DNA of 32,225 nucleotides, taken from Acetobacteraceae bacterium. GTDB lineage: Bacteria; Pseudomonadota; Alphaproteobacteria; Acetobacterales; Acetobacteraceae. The notes beneath the pieces were generated by a model. That model was not told the origin of the DNA. It was given only the letters and a program-made list of their open reading frames with translations, and made no database searches. The position numbers and the translations under genes are program-made. Below are positions 1 to 7,855 of this stretch, one piece after another (position 1 is the first letter of the stretch; each line of letters starts with the position of its first letter). The stretch is from contig JAIXVH010000233.1 in NCBI GenBank assembly GCA_027483125.1, positions 1 to 32,225 on the forward strand. The letters run 5' to 3'.

Positions 1-3
1 CGG

Positions 4-1395
4 CTATTGCTCATGGAAGGCACGATGCAGGCTGTCGCGGACCGGCTGTGTCATGTACCGCCAGAAACTCCGCTGGCCGATCATCACATGCGCCTCCACC
101 GGCATGCCGGGCACCAGGAACACCGCTGGCAGGCGGGCCAACTGCTCTTCATCGATTTCGACATAGGCCCGGAAATAGGTGGCGCGCGTGGCCTGGTCAG
201 TGGTCACGTCGGCCGCCACGAAGGTCACGCGGCCATGCAGATACGGCACCAGGCGCTGCTTGAAGGCGGGCAGACGGATTTCGGCCTGCAGCCCCGGATA
301 GACCACGTCGATGTCGAAGGGCTGCACATTCACCTCGGCCACCAGGCGATCGCGCACCGGCACCAGATCCATCACCGGGTCGCCGGCGCGGATGGCGGCA
401 CCGATGGTGAAGTGGCGCAGATTGACGATGGTGCCGGGTTCCGGCGCGGTGATCTCGCGGCGCACGGCCACATCCTCGGCGGCACGGAGGCGTTCCTCGG
501 TCTCGGCCAGGCGGGCGGCCACTTCGCGCAGTTCAGCGCTGACCTCTTGCTGGCGTTGGCTGCGTACTTGCTCGATGCCGCGCTGCGCCTCGGCGATCGC
601 ACCCTGGGCCCGGGCTATCTGCCCGTTCAGGTCCACGATCTGCCCATCCAGGCCCGCCACGGCGCGTTGCAGCGCCAACAATTCCGGCAGCCGCGCAAGG
701 CCCTGGTTCACCAGCCCCCGGCGCATCACCTCTTCCTGGCGGATCAAGTCCAGCTGACGGCGGGACGCTGCCAGCTGCCCCTGCGCGCCGACGATCACAG
801 CCTGCTGCTGCGCCACGCGCGTTTCCAGCACCATGACCTGGCTCATCAGCGAGGCCTGGCGTGCTTCAAACAAGGCGCGCTGGCCGGCCATGACCTCATC
901 GGCGCGGGCATGGCCCGCGGTGGTCAGCGCCAGGGGGAAGGCCACTTCGCGGGCATTGGCGGCCTCGGCATCCAGCCGCGCATCCTGCGCCAGCAGGCCG
1001 AAGCGTTGGGCGCGTAGCGCATCCAGCGTGGCATTGGCCTGGATGTCATCCAGGCGCATGACCACCTGGCCGGCCTCGACGCGCGTGCCGTCGCGCACCA
1101 GGATTTCACGCACAATCCCGCCTTCAAGATGCGCCAGCGTCCGCCGCGTGCCTTCCACCTTGATGACGCCGGGCGCGATGGCAGCCTCGGCCAGGGGCGC
1201 GGTGGTGGCCCACACCATGAAACCGCCGAAGAAGCCCACCATGAACACCAGCCCCACGATGATCGGCCAGCGCGTGCGCGGCGCCTTGGCATCCAGGATC
1301 GGGTCGAAGGGCAGATCGATGGGCGGTCGGCGGGCCGGCGCCACGGTGGCGGGCGGCGGGGCAGCGGGGCGTTCGGCGACGGGTGCGTCGGACAT
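4..1395 (-). CDS. HlyD-family type I secretion periplasmic adaptor
   Basis: Membrane-fusion (adaptor) subunit of a type I secretion system, expected to link the inner-membrane ABC exporter to a TolC-type outer-membrane channel. The protein has a cytoplasmic proline-rich N-terminus, one membrane segment (IIVGLVFMVGFFGGFMVWA), a biotinyl-lipoyl-like hairpin (GVIKVEGTRRTLAHLEGGIV), a long Gln/Ala/Arg-rich coiled coil, and a C-terminal beta-barrel region. This is the PrtE/HlyD layout. The ORF track begins at a GTG (1404), but I choose the ATG at 1395. It has GGAGG eight bases upstream and gives 463 residues. It starts one base after the stop of the ABC gene (TGA-G-ATG), so the two are probably translationally coupled. 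The stop is almost at the window edge, so a TolC partner or substrate gene could lie just outside. Family assignment is firm; the cargo is unknown. Confidence 0.93.
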   Translation of the reverse strand: MSDAPVAERPAAPPPATVAPARRPPIDLPFDPILDAKAPRTRWPIIVGLVFMVGFFGGFMVWATTAPLAEAAIAPGVIKVEGTRRTLAHLEGGIVREILVRDGTRVEAGQVVMRLDDIQANATLDALRAQRFGLLAQDARLDAEAANAREVAFPLALTTAGHARADEVMAGQRALFEARQASLMSQVMVLETRVAQQQAVIVGAQGQLAASRRQLDLIRQEEVMRRGLVNQGLARLPELLALQRAVAGLDGQIVDLNGQIARAQGAIAEAQRGIEQVRSQRQQEVSAELREVAARLAETEERLRAAEDVAVRREITAPEPGTIVNLRHFTIGAAIRAGDPVMDLVPVRDRLVAEVNVQPFDIDVVYPGLQAEIRLPAFKQRLVPYLHGRVTFVAADVTTDQATRATYFRAYVEIDEEQLARLPAVFLVPGMPVEAHVMIGQRSFWRYMTQPVRDSLHRAFHEQ

Positions 1396-1396
1396 C

Positions 1397-3154
1397 TCAG
1401 GCACCTCCCTGGGCGGCGACAGGACCTGGGCCGGGCAGCCCGGCCGGCCGCGGCGGCGCCATCAGGCGCTTCAAAACTTCGGCGCGCGGGCCGAACATCT
1501 CGATCGCGCCTTCCTTCAGCAGCAGCACCTTGTCCACGCCCTGCACCAGCGCCGGGCGATGGCTGACCAGCACCACGGTCGTGCCCTGGGCCTTCAGTTG
1601 TTCCAGCGCGCGGGTCAGCGCGGCCTCGCTGTCGCCATCGAGGTTGGAATTGGGCTCGTCCAGCACCACCAGCTTGGGTCGGCCAAACATGGCACGCGCC
1701 AGACCAATCAACTGCCGCTGTCCGCCGGAGAGGAAGGTCCCGCCCTCGCCGATCTCGGTGTCATAGCCCTGCGGCAGGCGCAGGATCATCTCATGGCAGC
1801 CGGCGAGACGGGCGGCAGCGAAGACCTCCTCCGGCTCGGCCTCGCCCATGCGGGCGATGTTGCGGAAGACGGTGCCGTCGAACAGTTCCACATCCTGCGG
1901 CAGGTAGCCGACATGGCGGCCGAAATCCTCGCGCTGCCACATGAAGACATCGGCGCCATCCAGCCGCACATGGCCCTGGCTTGGTTGCGCCACGCCGATC
2001 AGCATGCGGATCAGCGTGGTCTTGCCGGCGGCCGAGGGGCCGATGATGGCCAGCGAATCCCCTGGCGGCAGGTCGAAGTTCACACCCTTGACCATGGGCA
2101 CGCCCTGGCCGGGGAAGGCGAAGGTCACGCGCTCGACCGCCAATGCACCCGTGGGTTCGGGCAGCGCCATACCCTCGGGGCGCAGCCGCGGCAGGGCCAT
2201 GAAGGTCTGCAGGCGACGATAGGATTGCCGTGCCGCCACCAGCGATTTCCAGCCGCCGATCAACTGTTCGACCGGCGCCAAGGCGCGGCCCATGATGATC
2301 GATGCCGCGATCGAGGCGCCCGCCGTCAATTGCTGCATCAGCACCAGATAGGCGCCCAGGCCCAGGATCGCGATCTGCACCGCAAGCCGGATGAACTTGG
2401 TCATGCCCATGATCCAGGCGGCACGGTCCGCCGCGCGGATCTGCGGCGGCAGCATGGCCGAAACGCCCTCGCGCCAGCGCGACACCACGGCGGGCAGCAT
2501 GCCCATGCTGTCGATCACCTCGGCATTGCGGCCAATCGCATCGGCGCGGCGCTGGCTCGCCATCGCCGCCACATTCGCTTCCTTCAGAAGGGAAGCGGTG
2601 ATGATCTCGTTCAGGATGGTCAGGCCGAACAGCAATGCCGCGCCGGCCAGCGCCACCCAACCCATCACCGGGTGCAGCATGAAGATCACGGCCAGGTAGA
2701 TCGGCACCCAGGGCACGTCATAGATGGACAGCATCGCCGGCGAGCCCAGGAAGCCGCGGCAGATGGCCAGGTCGCGCAGCGCCTCCATCCGGTAGGGGCG
2801 GCCCTTCAGCTGCGATTCCAGGGCGCGCGAGAAGCCTTCCGGGGCAACGCGATTCTCGATCCATTGGCCCACGCGCTGCATCACCGTGCTGCGCACCGCC
2901 TCCAGCACCGCAAGAATCCCGATGGCAAAGACGGCGATCAGCGTCAGGTAGATCAGTGTGTCGGTGTTGCGGGTGGCGAGCACCCGGTCGAACACCTGCA
3001 TCATGTAGATCGACACGGTGAGCTGCAGCAGGTTCGCCACGCCGGAAAACGCGCCGACAATCGCGAATTGCCCGCGGCAGGCGGCCAACGCCTTGGCGAT
3101 CGGCGTGTCCTTCATCGGGTTGGGCGCGAACAGCCCCGGGCGCGGCGGCATCAT
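1397..3154 (-). CDS. Type I secretion permease/ATPase (PrtD-like ABC exporter)
   Basis: Fused membrane and ATPase half-transporter that would energise export of a protein carrying a C-terminal secretion signal. The membrane domain covers roughly residues 25-310, with hydrophobic segments such as LIYLTLIAVFAIGILAVLEA. The nucleotide-binding domain has Walker A GPSAAGKTT (about 372-380), signature LSGGQ (about 475), Walker B KLVVLDE (about 494-500) and the H-loop SHRP. At 585 residues it matches the PrtD/LipB class; no N-terminal C39 peptidase domain is present. The start is the first ATG of ATG-ATG, with GGAG about ten bases upstream. The adaptor gene follows after one base. No outer-membrane channel or repeats-in-toxin substrate is visible in this window. 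Confidence 0.94.
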   Translation of the reverse strand: MMPPRPGLFAPNPMKDTPIAKALAACRGQFAIVGAFSGVANLLQLTVSIYMMQVFDRVLATRNTDTLIYLTLIAVFAIGILAVLEAVRSTVMQRVGQWIENRVAPEGFSRALESQLKGRPYRMEALRDLAICRGFLGSPAMLSIYDVPWVPIYLAVIFMLHPVMGWVALAGAALLFGLTILNEIITASLLKEANVAAMASQRRADAIGRNAEVIDSMGMLPAVVSRWREGVSAMLPPQIRAADRAAWIMGMTKFIRLAVQIAILGLGAYLVLMQQLTAGASIAASIIMGRALAPVEQLIGGWKSLVAARQSYRRLQTFMALPRLRPEGMALPEPTGALAVERVTFAFPGQGVPMVKGVNFDLPPGDSLAIIGPSAAGKTTLIRMLIGVAQPSQGHVRLDGADVFMWQREDFGRHVGYLPQDVELFDGTVFRNIARMGEAEPEEVFAAARLAGCHEMILRLPQGYDTEIGEGGTFLSGGQRQLIGLARAMFGRPKLVVLDEPNSNLDGDSEAALTRALEQLKAQGTTVVLVSHRPALVQGVDKVLLLKEGAIEMFGPRAEVLKRLMAPPRPAGLPGPGPVAAQGGA

Positions 3155-3235
3155 GGAAGCTGTGCTCCGGCCAAGACGCTGAACATACCGATTCCTTTCT
3201 GGTAGGTGCCCCGTGGAGGGTCCCGGAAGTAACGA

Positions 3236-3252
3236 GCGGCAAATTTTGCCGC
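3236..3252. promoter_or_regulatory. 17-bp palindrome upstream of the type I secretion genes
   Basis: GCGGCAAATTTTGCCGC-type perfect dyad (8+1+8) in the 215 bp between the GtrA gene stop and the ABC exporter start. On the minus strand a -10-like TATAAA lies about 35 bases upstream (3284-3289), but I see no convincing -35 at proper spacing. The dyad could be an operator or a short leader hairpin. The assignment is inferred from position only. Confidence 0.3.
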
Positions 3253-3369
3253 CCCCCTCGTCGCAGTCATTCGCATGAAAACCTTTATAGCACGTAAACT
3301 CATCAAATCATCATCCGAACGGGTAGCATCTCGCGGCACGCCCGGATGTCTTGTTACGCCCAGCCTGTG

Positions 3370-3780
3370 TCATGTTTTGTCGGCGACAGGACGAAACACG
3401 ACCATGCGGGCCACCGCAAAATTAATGAACATGCCCGCCACCGAACCCGCCGCGACCCCCAGCACCGGCCAGGCGCGCACCGTCTCGTTCCAGGCGATCA
3501 ACGCGGCGTAAGTGCCGTAATTGGCCGCGAAGCCCAGCAGGTTCAAGGCAACAAACACGCCCCATTGCCGTGCCGCGGGGGTATCCCGCGCCGCATCGCG
3601 GAAGGTCCAGGCGCGGTTCACAGCCCAGGTGGTGCTCGCCGCCGCCAAATACGAGACCACGCGCCCGCCATAAGGCCCCGCGCCCAGCCACAACATGCCC
3701 AGCAGAACCGCCGAATCGACGACGAAACCCAGGGTGCCGACCACGCCGAAGCGGAGGAATTGCAGGATCAATGCGCGCAT
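3370..3780 (-). CDS. GtrA-family small membrane protein
   Basis: A 136-residue protein with four predicted membrane helices. It starts with the family-typical pattern FLRFGVVGTLGFVVDSAVL and contains a conserved Asn/Arg/Trp stretch (WAVNRAWTF) between helices 2 and 3. GtrA-like proteins are associated with flipping or handling polyprenyl-phosphate-linked sugars for cell-surface glycosylation; the role here is only inferred. ATG start with an AGGG-like site immediately upstream. No glycosyltransferase partner lies beside it, so it is a solitary copy. It is divergent from the oxidoreductase gene, with 97 bp between the two starts. Confidence 0.85.
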   Translation of the reverse strand: MRALILQFLRFGVVGTLGFVVDSAVLLGMLWLGAGPYGGRVVSYLAAASTTWAVNRAWTFRDAARDTPAARQWGVFVALNLLGFAANYGTYAALIAWNETVRAWPVLGVAAGSVAGMFINFAVARMVVFRPVADKT

Positions 3781-3877
3781 GACCCTGGCTACTGCGCGCA
3801 GGCCGTGGCGAAAAGCGGGCGGGGCTGTTGCGGTGGCGTGTCAGTGCCAGCAACCTGCACCCGATACAGGGGGCGGC

Positions 3878-4699
3878 ATGATCGGATTGATCGGTCTGGG
3901 GCAGATGGGCGGCGCCATGGCGCGCAGGCTGGTGGAACAGGGGCAGGTGCCGCGCGTATGGGATGCGCATGGCCCGGCGCGTAACCGTGCGGCCGGCCAG
4001 GTGGTGGACGGCCCGGCGGCCTGTGCCGCGCCGGTCGTCATCCTCTCCCTACCCGACGCCGGCGCGGTTGCCGCCGTGCTGGAAGCGCTGCTGCCGGCCA
4101 TGCCTCCAGGCGGTGTGGTGGTCGATACCTCCACGCTGGACCCGCTCGCCGCTCGCGAATTCGCCGCCCGCGCTGCCTATCTGGACGCACCCGTCTCGGG
4201 CGGGCCAGCCGGTGCTGCGACGGGCACGCTGACCATGATGCTGGGCGGTGAGGCCGCGGCGCTGGAACGCGCCCGCCTTGCCCTGTCGCTGCTGGCCACG
4301 CGCATCATTCATGTGGGCGGGCCGGGCGCGGGCCAGGTGGCGAAGCTGGTCAACAACCTGCTGGTGGCCACGCATCTGGCCGCGGCTGGCGAGGCGATGC
4401 GCCTGGGGGCGGCAGCCGGTGTCGGGCCCGAAGCGCTGCTTGCGGTAGTCAACGCCGCTTCCGGCCGCTCCGCCGCGACCGAGGTGAACTGGCCGCGCTG
4501 GGTGCTGAACGGCGCCTTCGATTCCGGCTTCACCGCGGGGCTGATGCGCAAGGATGTGCGCCTGGCCATGGCGCTCGCCGAGGCGACTGGCACGCCGCTG
4601 GCCACCTGCGCCGCCGCCGCCAGCGCATGGGCGGCATCGGACATCGCCGATGCGGAGGATTTCAACCGCGTCTCGGCGCGGATCGGAGGCATCGCATGA
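3878..4699 (+). CDS. NAD(P)-dependent beta-hydroxyacid dehydrogenase (3-hydroxyisobutyrate dehydrogenase family)
   Basis: A 273-residue oxidoreductase predicted to oxidise a beta-hydroxyacid such as 3-hydroxyisobutyrate. The N-terminal Rossmann motif is GLGQMG (residues 6-11). The substrate signature is DAPVSGGPAGAATGTL (about 103-118), and the family catalytic Lys/Asn pair is in GQVAKLVNN (K156, N160). The ORF track extends upstream to 3695, but the Rossmann fold begins at the ATG at 3878, which has an AGGGGG site just upstream. The stop overlaps the start of the aldehyde dehydrogenase gene (ATGA), so the two enzymes are probably made together and may act in sequence. The exact substrate cannot be read from the sequence. 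Confidence 0.9.
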   Translation: MIGLIGLGQMGGAMARRLVEQGQVPRVWDAHGPARNRAAGQVVDGPAACAAPVVILSLPDAGAVAAVLEALLPAMPPGGVVVDTSTLDPLAAREFAARAAYLDAPVSGGPAGAATGTLTMMLGGEAAALERARLALSLLATRIIHVGGPGAGQVAKLVNNLLVATHLAAAGEAMRLGAAAGVGPEALLAVVNAASGRSAATEVNWPRWVLNGAFDSGFTAGLMRKDVRLAMALAEATGTPLATCAAAASAWAASDIADAEDFNRVSARIGGIA

Positions 4700-6108
4700 C
4701 CCCGCGCGACATCCTTGCCGCCCACCCCATCGCCGGCGACGGCGAAATGTTCGCCCTGCACGATCCAGCCACGGGCGCGCTGATGGCGCGATACGCCGCC
4801 CAGGACGGCGCAGCCGCCGCGGCCGAGGCCGCAGCCCGCCACCCCGGCTGGGCCGCCCTGCCCGCCGCCGAACGCGGCCGTCGCCTCTGGGCGCTCGGTG
4901 CCGCGATCCGCGACGCTGCCGCGGATTTGGCGCTGCTCGAATGCGCCAATACCGGCAAGCCCATTCGTGACTGCCGCGCCGAGGTCGCGCGCGTGGCCGA
5001 GATGGCCGAATACTACGCGGGCTTCGCCGACAAGCTGGAGGGCCGCGTGGTGCCCGTGCCGTCGGGGCATATCGTGACGGTGCACCACGAACCCTATGGC
5101 GTGATCGCCGCCATCACGCCCTGGAATGCGCCGCTGTTCACCGCCGGCTGGAACGCCTTTCCGATCCTGGCCGCGGGCAATGCGGCGGTGCTCAAGCCCA
5201 GCGAATACACGCCCTACACCACGCTGGAATTGGCGCGCATGGCGCAGGCACTGGATATCCCGCTGGTCGCGGTGGCGGGTGGTGCGGCCACCGGCGCGGC
5301 ACTGGTCGCAGCGCCGGAGGTGTCCAAGCTGGTCTTCGTGGGCAGCCCCGCGGGCGGGGCGCGCGTGGCCGCGGCTTGTGCCGCGCGCGGCATTCCCTGC
5401 GTGCTGGAACTGGGCGGAAAATCCGCCAATATCGTCTTCGCCGATGCCGATTTCGACGCCGCCATCCAGGGCGCGCAACAGGCCATTTTCGCAGGCGCCG
5501 GACAATCCTGTGTGGCTGGCTCGCGGTTGCTGGTTGAGGCCTCGATCCATGACCGTTTCCTCTCGGCGCTGCACGATGCCATGCGCCGCATCCGCATCGG
5601 TGACCCGCTGGATGAGAGCACGGAAATGGGCCCTGTCGCGCATGCCGCGCAGCTCGCGCACATCCATGGCCTGATCGCCGGCGCACCCCGGCTGACCTGC
5701 AACGCGCCCGCCCGCGGCTGCTTCATGGCGCCCACCATCCTGCATGGCCTGCCCCCCGATGCGCCGGCGCTGACCGAGGAGATCTTCGGCCCCGTCGTGG
5801 CAGCCCAACCCTTCGCCGATGAGGCGGAGGCGATCCGCCTGGCCAATGCGTCGCGCTTCGGCCTGGCGGGCGCGGTCTGGACGCAGGATCTCGGCCGCGC
5901 GCATCGCGTCGCCGCGGGCGTGCGCGCCGGGACCTTCTGGATCAACGGCTATCGCACCATCCATGTCAGCGTGCCGTTTGGCGGCTTCGGCGCCTCAGGC
6001 CATGGGCGGTCTTCGGGGATCGAGGCGATGCGCGACTATACCCAGACCAAGGCGGTGTGGCTGGATGCGCGGGAGCAACCGGCACTGGGATTCGGCCATC
6101 GGCCCTGA
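4696..6108 (+). CDS. Aldehyde dehydrogenase family protein
   Basis: NAD(P)-dependent aldehyde dehydrogenase of 470 residues. Visible catalytic elements are ITPWNAP (oxyanion Asn, N144), the general base Glu in LELGGK (E238), the nucleophile Cys in GQSCVAGSR (C272), and the EIFGPVV motif. The track begins upstream at 4627; I choose the ATG at 4696, which has GGAGG six bases upstream and an ATGA overlap with the preceding dehydrogenase. The segment just before the adenine-binding glycines (ALDIPLVAVAGG) is a few residues shorter than in typical members. Partnership with the upstream enzyme suggests an aldehyde or hydroxyacid catabolic step. Substrate is unknown. Confidence 0.92.
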   Translation: MTPRDILAAHPIAGDGEMFALHDPATGALMARYAAQDGAAAAAEAAARHPGWAALPAAERGRRLWALGAAIRDAAADLALLECANTGKPIRDCRAEVARVAEMAEYYAGFADKLEGRVVPVPSGHIVTVHHEPYGVIAAITPWNAPLFTAGWNAFPILAAGNAAVLKPSEYTPYTTLELARMAQALDIPLVAVAGGAATGAALVAAPEVSKLVFVGSPAGGARVAAACAARGIPCVLELGGKSANIVFADADFDAAIQGAQQAIFAGAGQSCVAGSRLLVEASIHDRFLSALHDAMRRIRIGDPLDESTEMGPVAHAAQLAHIHGLIAGAPRLTCNAPARGCFMAPTILHGLPPDAPALTEEIFGPVVAAQPFADEAEAIRLANASRFGLAGAVWTQDLGRAHRVAAGVRAGTFWINGYRTIHVSVPFGGFGASGHGRSSGIEAMRDYTQTKAVWLDAREQPALGFGHRP

Positions 6109-6222
6109 CCAACGCAAAGCGCCATCGTCGCAGCAGATTTTTACAAAAACGCAGCCTCGCGGGCTGCCGCTGTAACCCTGCCACCGACCGACACGAACCC
6201 CGACCAGAAACGGCGGGATCCG

Positions 6223-7116
6223 ATGTCGCAGGTGGTACAGAGCTTGGCGGAAGTCTATCGCGCGGCGGAGCGCGCGGAGTTCGTGCGCGGGGTGCGCGAG
6301 GCCGGAGCAAGCCGCGTCGTGATACTGCGTTTCGCGCAACCCGCAGGCGCATTCCCTGACCCGCCGACCAATGACCTCACCCTCGCGCTGAATGAATCCG
6401 GCCGCGGCCGCATGGTGTCCGACGTCGGCGCGGGCCGGCATGAGCAACTCTTCCGCGTCGGGGACTTGATGTTGAAGCCGCCCATGGCCTCGACCTTCTT
6501 TTCGGTGGATGCGCCACATGCCAAGCGCTTCCTGTCCATCCCGGCGGACCAACTAAAGCGGCTGACGGAACAGGTCAGTGGCCGCGAACGACTGGATTTT
6601 GGGCGTCTGCACGCGCAACCCATACGACCCCATGGCATACGCCCGATGATCGACGCGTTTTGGCAGGAAATGCGCCGCCCAGGCGAGTATTGCGCACTGC
6701 TGGTCGAGGGCGTGCTGCTCGCGCTGACGGCAAGCCTGTTGCAGTTGGCCAACGCCACGATCGAGCCGCCGCGGCCGGCCACACTTCTATCGCCCGCGCG
6801 GCTGCGGCTTCTGGATGAGTGGCTGGAGCATCACATGGCGGAGAATTTCGGCATCGACGCCATGGCCGCCGCTGTCGGGCTGTCGGCATTCCATTTCTCG
6901 CGCGCCCTGAAGGCCAGCACCGGCCAGACGCCGCGCGCCCTTGTCACGCAGCGGCGCCTCGAACGCGCGCGGACCATTCTCGATACCGGCACAACGCCGC
7001 TGGCCGACATCGCAGCCGCCTTGGGCTTCGTGGATCAGGCCCATTTCACCAACAGCTTCCGCAAGGCCCATGGCATTGCCCCGGGCGCCTGGCGGCGCAT
7101 GCGCTGCGGGCGGTAA
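6223..7116 (+). CDS. AraC-family transcriptional regulator
   Basis: A 297-residue regulator. The C-terminal ~105 residues hold the two helix-turn-helix units of the AraC/XylS family, seen as MAAAVGLSAFHFSRALKAS and the signature ADIAAALGFVDQAHFTNSF followed by RKAHG. The N-terminal ~180 residues are the effector or dimerisation half and carry no motif I can name. It lies 114 bp downstream of the aldehyde dehydrogenase on the same strand, so it may control that pair, but that is inference. ATG start at 6223. Its stop is followed immediately by a strong hairpin shared with the convergent fasciclin gene. Confidence 0.92.
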   Translation: MSQVVQSLAEVYRAAERAEFVRGVREAGASRVVILRFAQPAGAFPDPPTNDLTLALNESGRGRMVSDVGAGRHEQLFRVGDLMLKPPMASTFFSVDAPHAKRFLSIPADQLKRLTEQVSGRERLDFGRLHAQPIRPHGIRPMIDAFWQEMRRPGEYCALLVEGVLLALTASLLQLANATIEPPRPATLLSPARLRLLDEWLEHHMAENFGIDAMAAAVGLSAFHFSRALKASTGQTPRALVTQRRLERARTILDTGTTPLADIAAALGFVDQAHFTNSFRKAHGIAPGAWRRMRCGR

Positions 7117-7117
7117 A

Positions 7118-7141
7118 GGGTGGGCGGCACGCCGCCCACCC
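7118..7141. terminator. Hairpin between convergent genes, candidate bidirectional terminator
   Basis: Perfect dyad GGGTGGGCGG with a CACG loop and CCGCCCACCC, lying between the AraC gene stop (7116) and the fasciclin gene stop (7149). No long T-run follows on either strand (only TTTA on minus), so it may be a weak terminator or an RNA-end stabiliser. Confidence 0.5.
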
Positions 7142-7148
7142 GGATGCC

Positions 7149-7655
7149 TCACGCCGGCAGGATAAAGCCTTCCAGCGAATGCAGCAGCCCGTTGCCGGCC
7201 GGCACATTGGACACGATGATCCGCAGCCCATTGACCGAAGGCAGCCCCGTCGTGCCGTGTTCGACGCGCAGCGTCAGACCCGATGCCGCACGCATGGCAA
7301 AGGTCTGGCCCATGAAGGCGTCCATGTTGCCGCCCGGCAGCAGCATTTGCTGGCTTTCGGCGATGTGGTTCAGCACCGTGGTGCGGCGATAATCCGCATC
7401 AGTCTCCAGCCGCCGCAGCGCATCGGCCGAGAGCAGCCCATAAGCGCCATTGGCGGGCGCGAAGACCGTGTAGCGGGCGTTGGAGGCACGGAACTGCGCC
7501 TCCACCCCGGCCTGACGGACGATTGCGGCGAACCGCGTAAGGTCGCGCGAACCGGCGATGACGTCCATCAGCGTGTTCATGGACTGCGCACGTGCCAACA
7601 TCGGTGCAGCCAGTGCCGCGCCAGCCAGACCCGCGAAAACATGCCTTCTGTTCAT
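7149..7655 (-). CDS. Exported fasciclin (FAS1) domain protein
   Basis: A 168-residue protein with an N-terminal export signal containing a twin arginine (NRRHVFAGLAGAALAAPML, cleavage likely after ARA). It is followed by one FAS1 domain, with the H1-like motif YTVFAPANGAYGLL (about 60-75) and the H2-like motif GNGLLHSLEGFILP at the C-terminus. FAS1 proteins are usually secreted adhesion or surface proteins; the bacterial role is poorly defined. ATG start with AAGGAG six bases upstream. Convergent with the AraC regulator gene and divergent from the peptide-binding protein gene, with 200 bp between the two starts. Confidence 0.9.
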   Translation of the reverse strand: MNRRHVFAGLAGAALAAPMLARAQSMNTLMDVIAGSRDLTRFAAIVRQAGVEAQFRASNARYTVFAPANGAYGLLSADALRRLETDADYRRTTVLNHIAESQQMLLPGGNMDAFMGQTFAMRAASGLTLRVEHGTTGLPSVNGLRIIVSNVPAGNGLLHSLEGFILPA

Positions 7656-7855
7656 TCAGTGCTCCTTTGCCTTGCCTCGAACCCGACGCGCCGCTTGCCA
7701 GCGCTTGCGGTGAGGTCTTGAGCAAAGACCATTTGTCCCGGCCGCGTATTGCAACGCCGTGCTGCAAAAGCCTGATCTGCGCATCGCCGATCACGGCTTG
7801 CGCGCCACCACCCGCCCGCGCTTCAATCATCAGCACAAGACCTGGGAGACTTCAC

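Noticed and set aside
833-3205. 790-residue plus-strand ORF over the secretion genes
   Set aside because: Antisense shadow of the ABC exporter and adaptor; low-complexity His/Arg/Gln sequence without motifs.
3151-3339. 62-residue minus-strand ORF upstream of the ABC exporter
   Set aside because: It overlaps the probable promoter/leader region, has no recognisable family, and its end runs into the exporter start.
4309-5964. 551-residue minus-strand ORF opposite the dehydrogenases
   Set aside because: Shadow of the two well-supported plus-strand enzymes; no conserved motif.
6151-6167. Small hairpin GCAGCC/GGCTGC upstream of the AraC gene, followed by T5 on the minus strand
   Set aside because: Only a 6-bp stem, and there is no minus-strand gene whose transcript it would end; probably chance.
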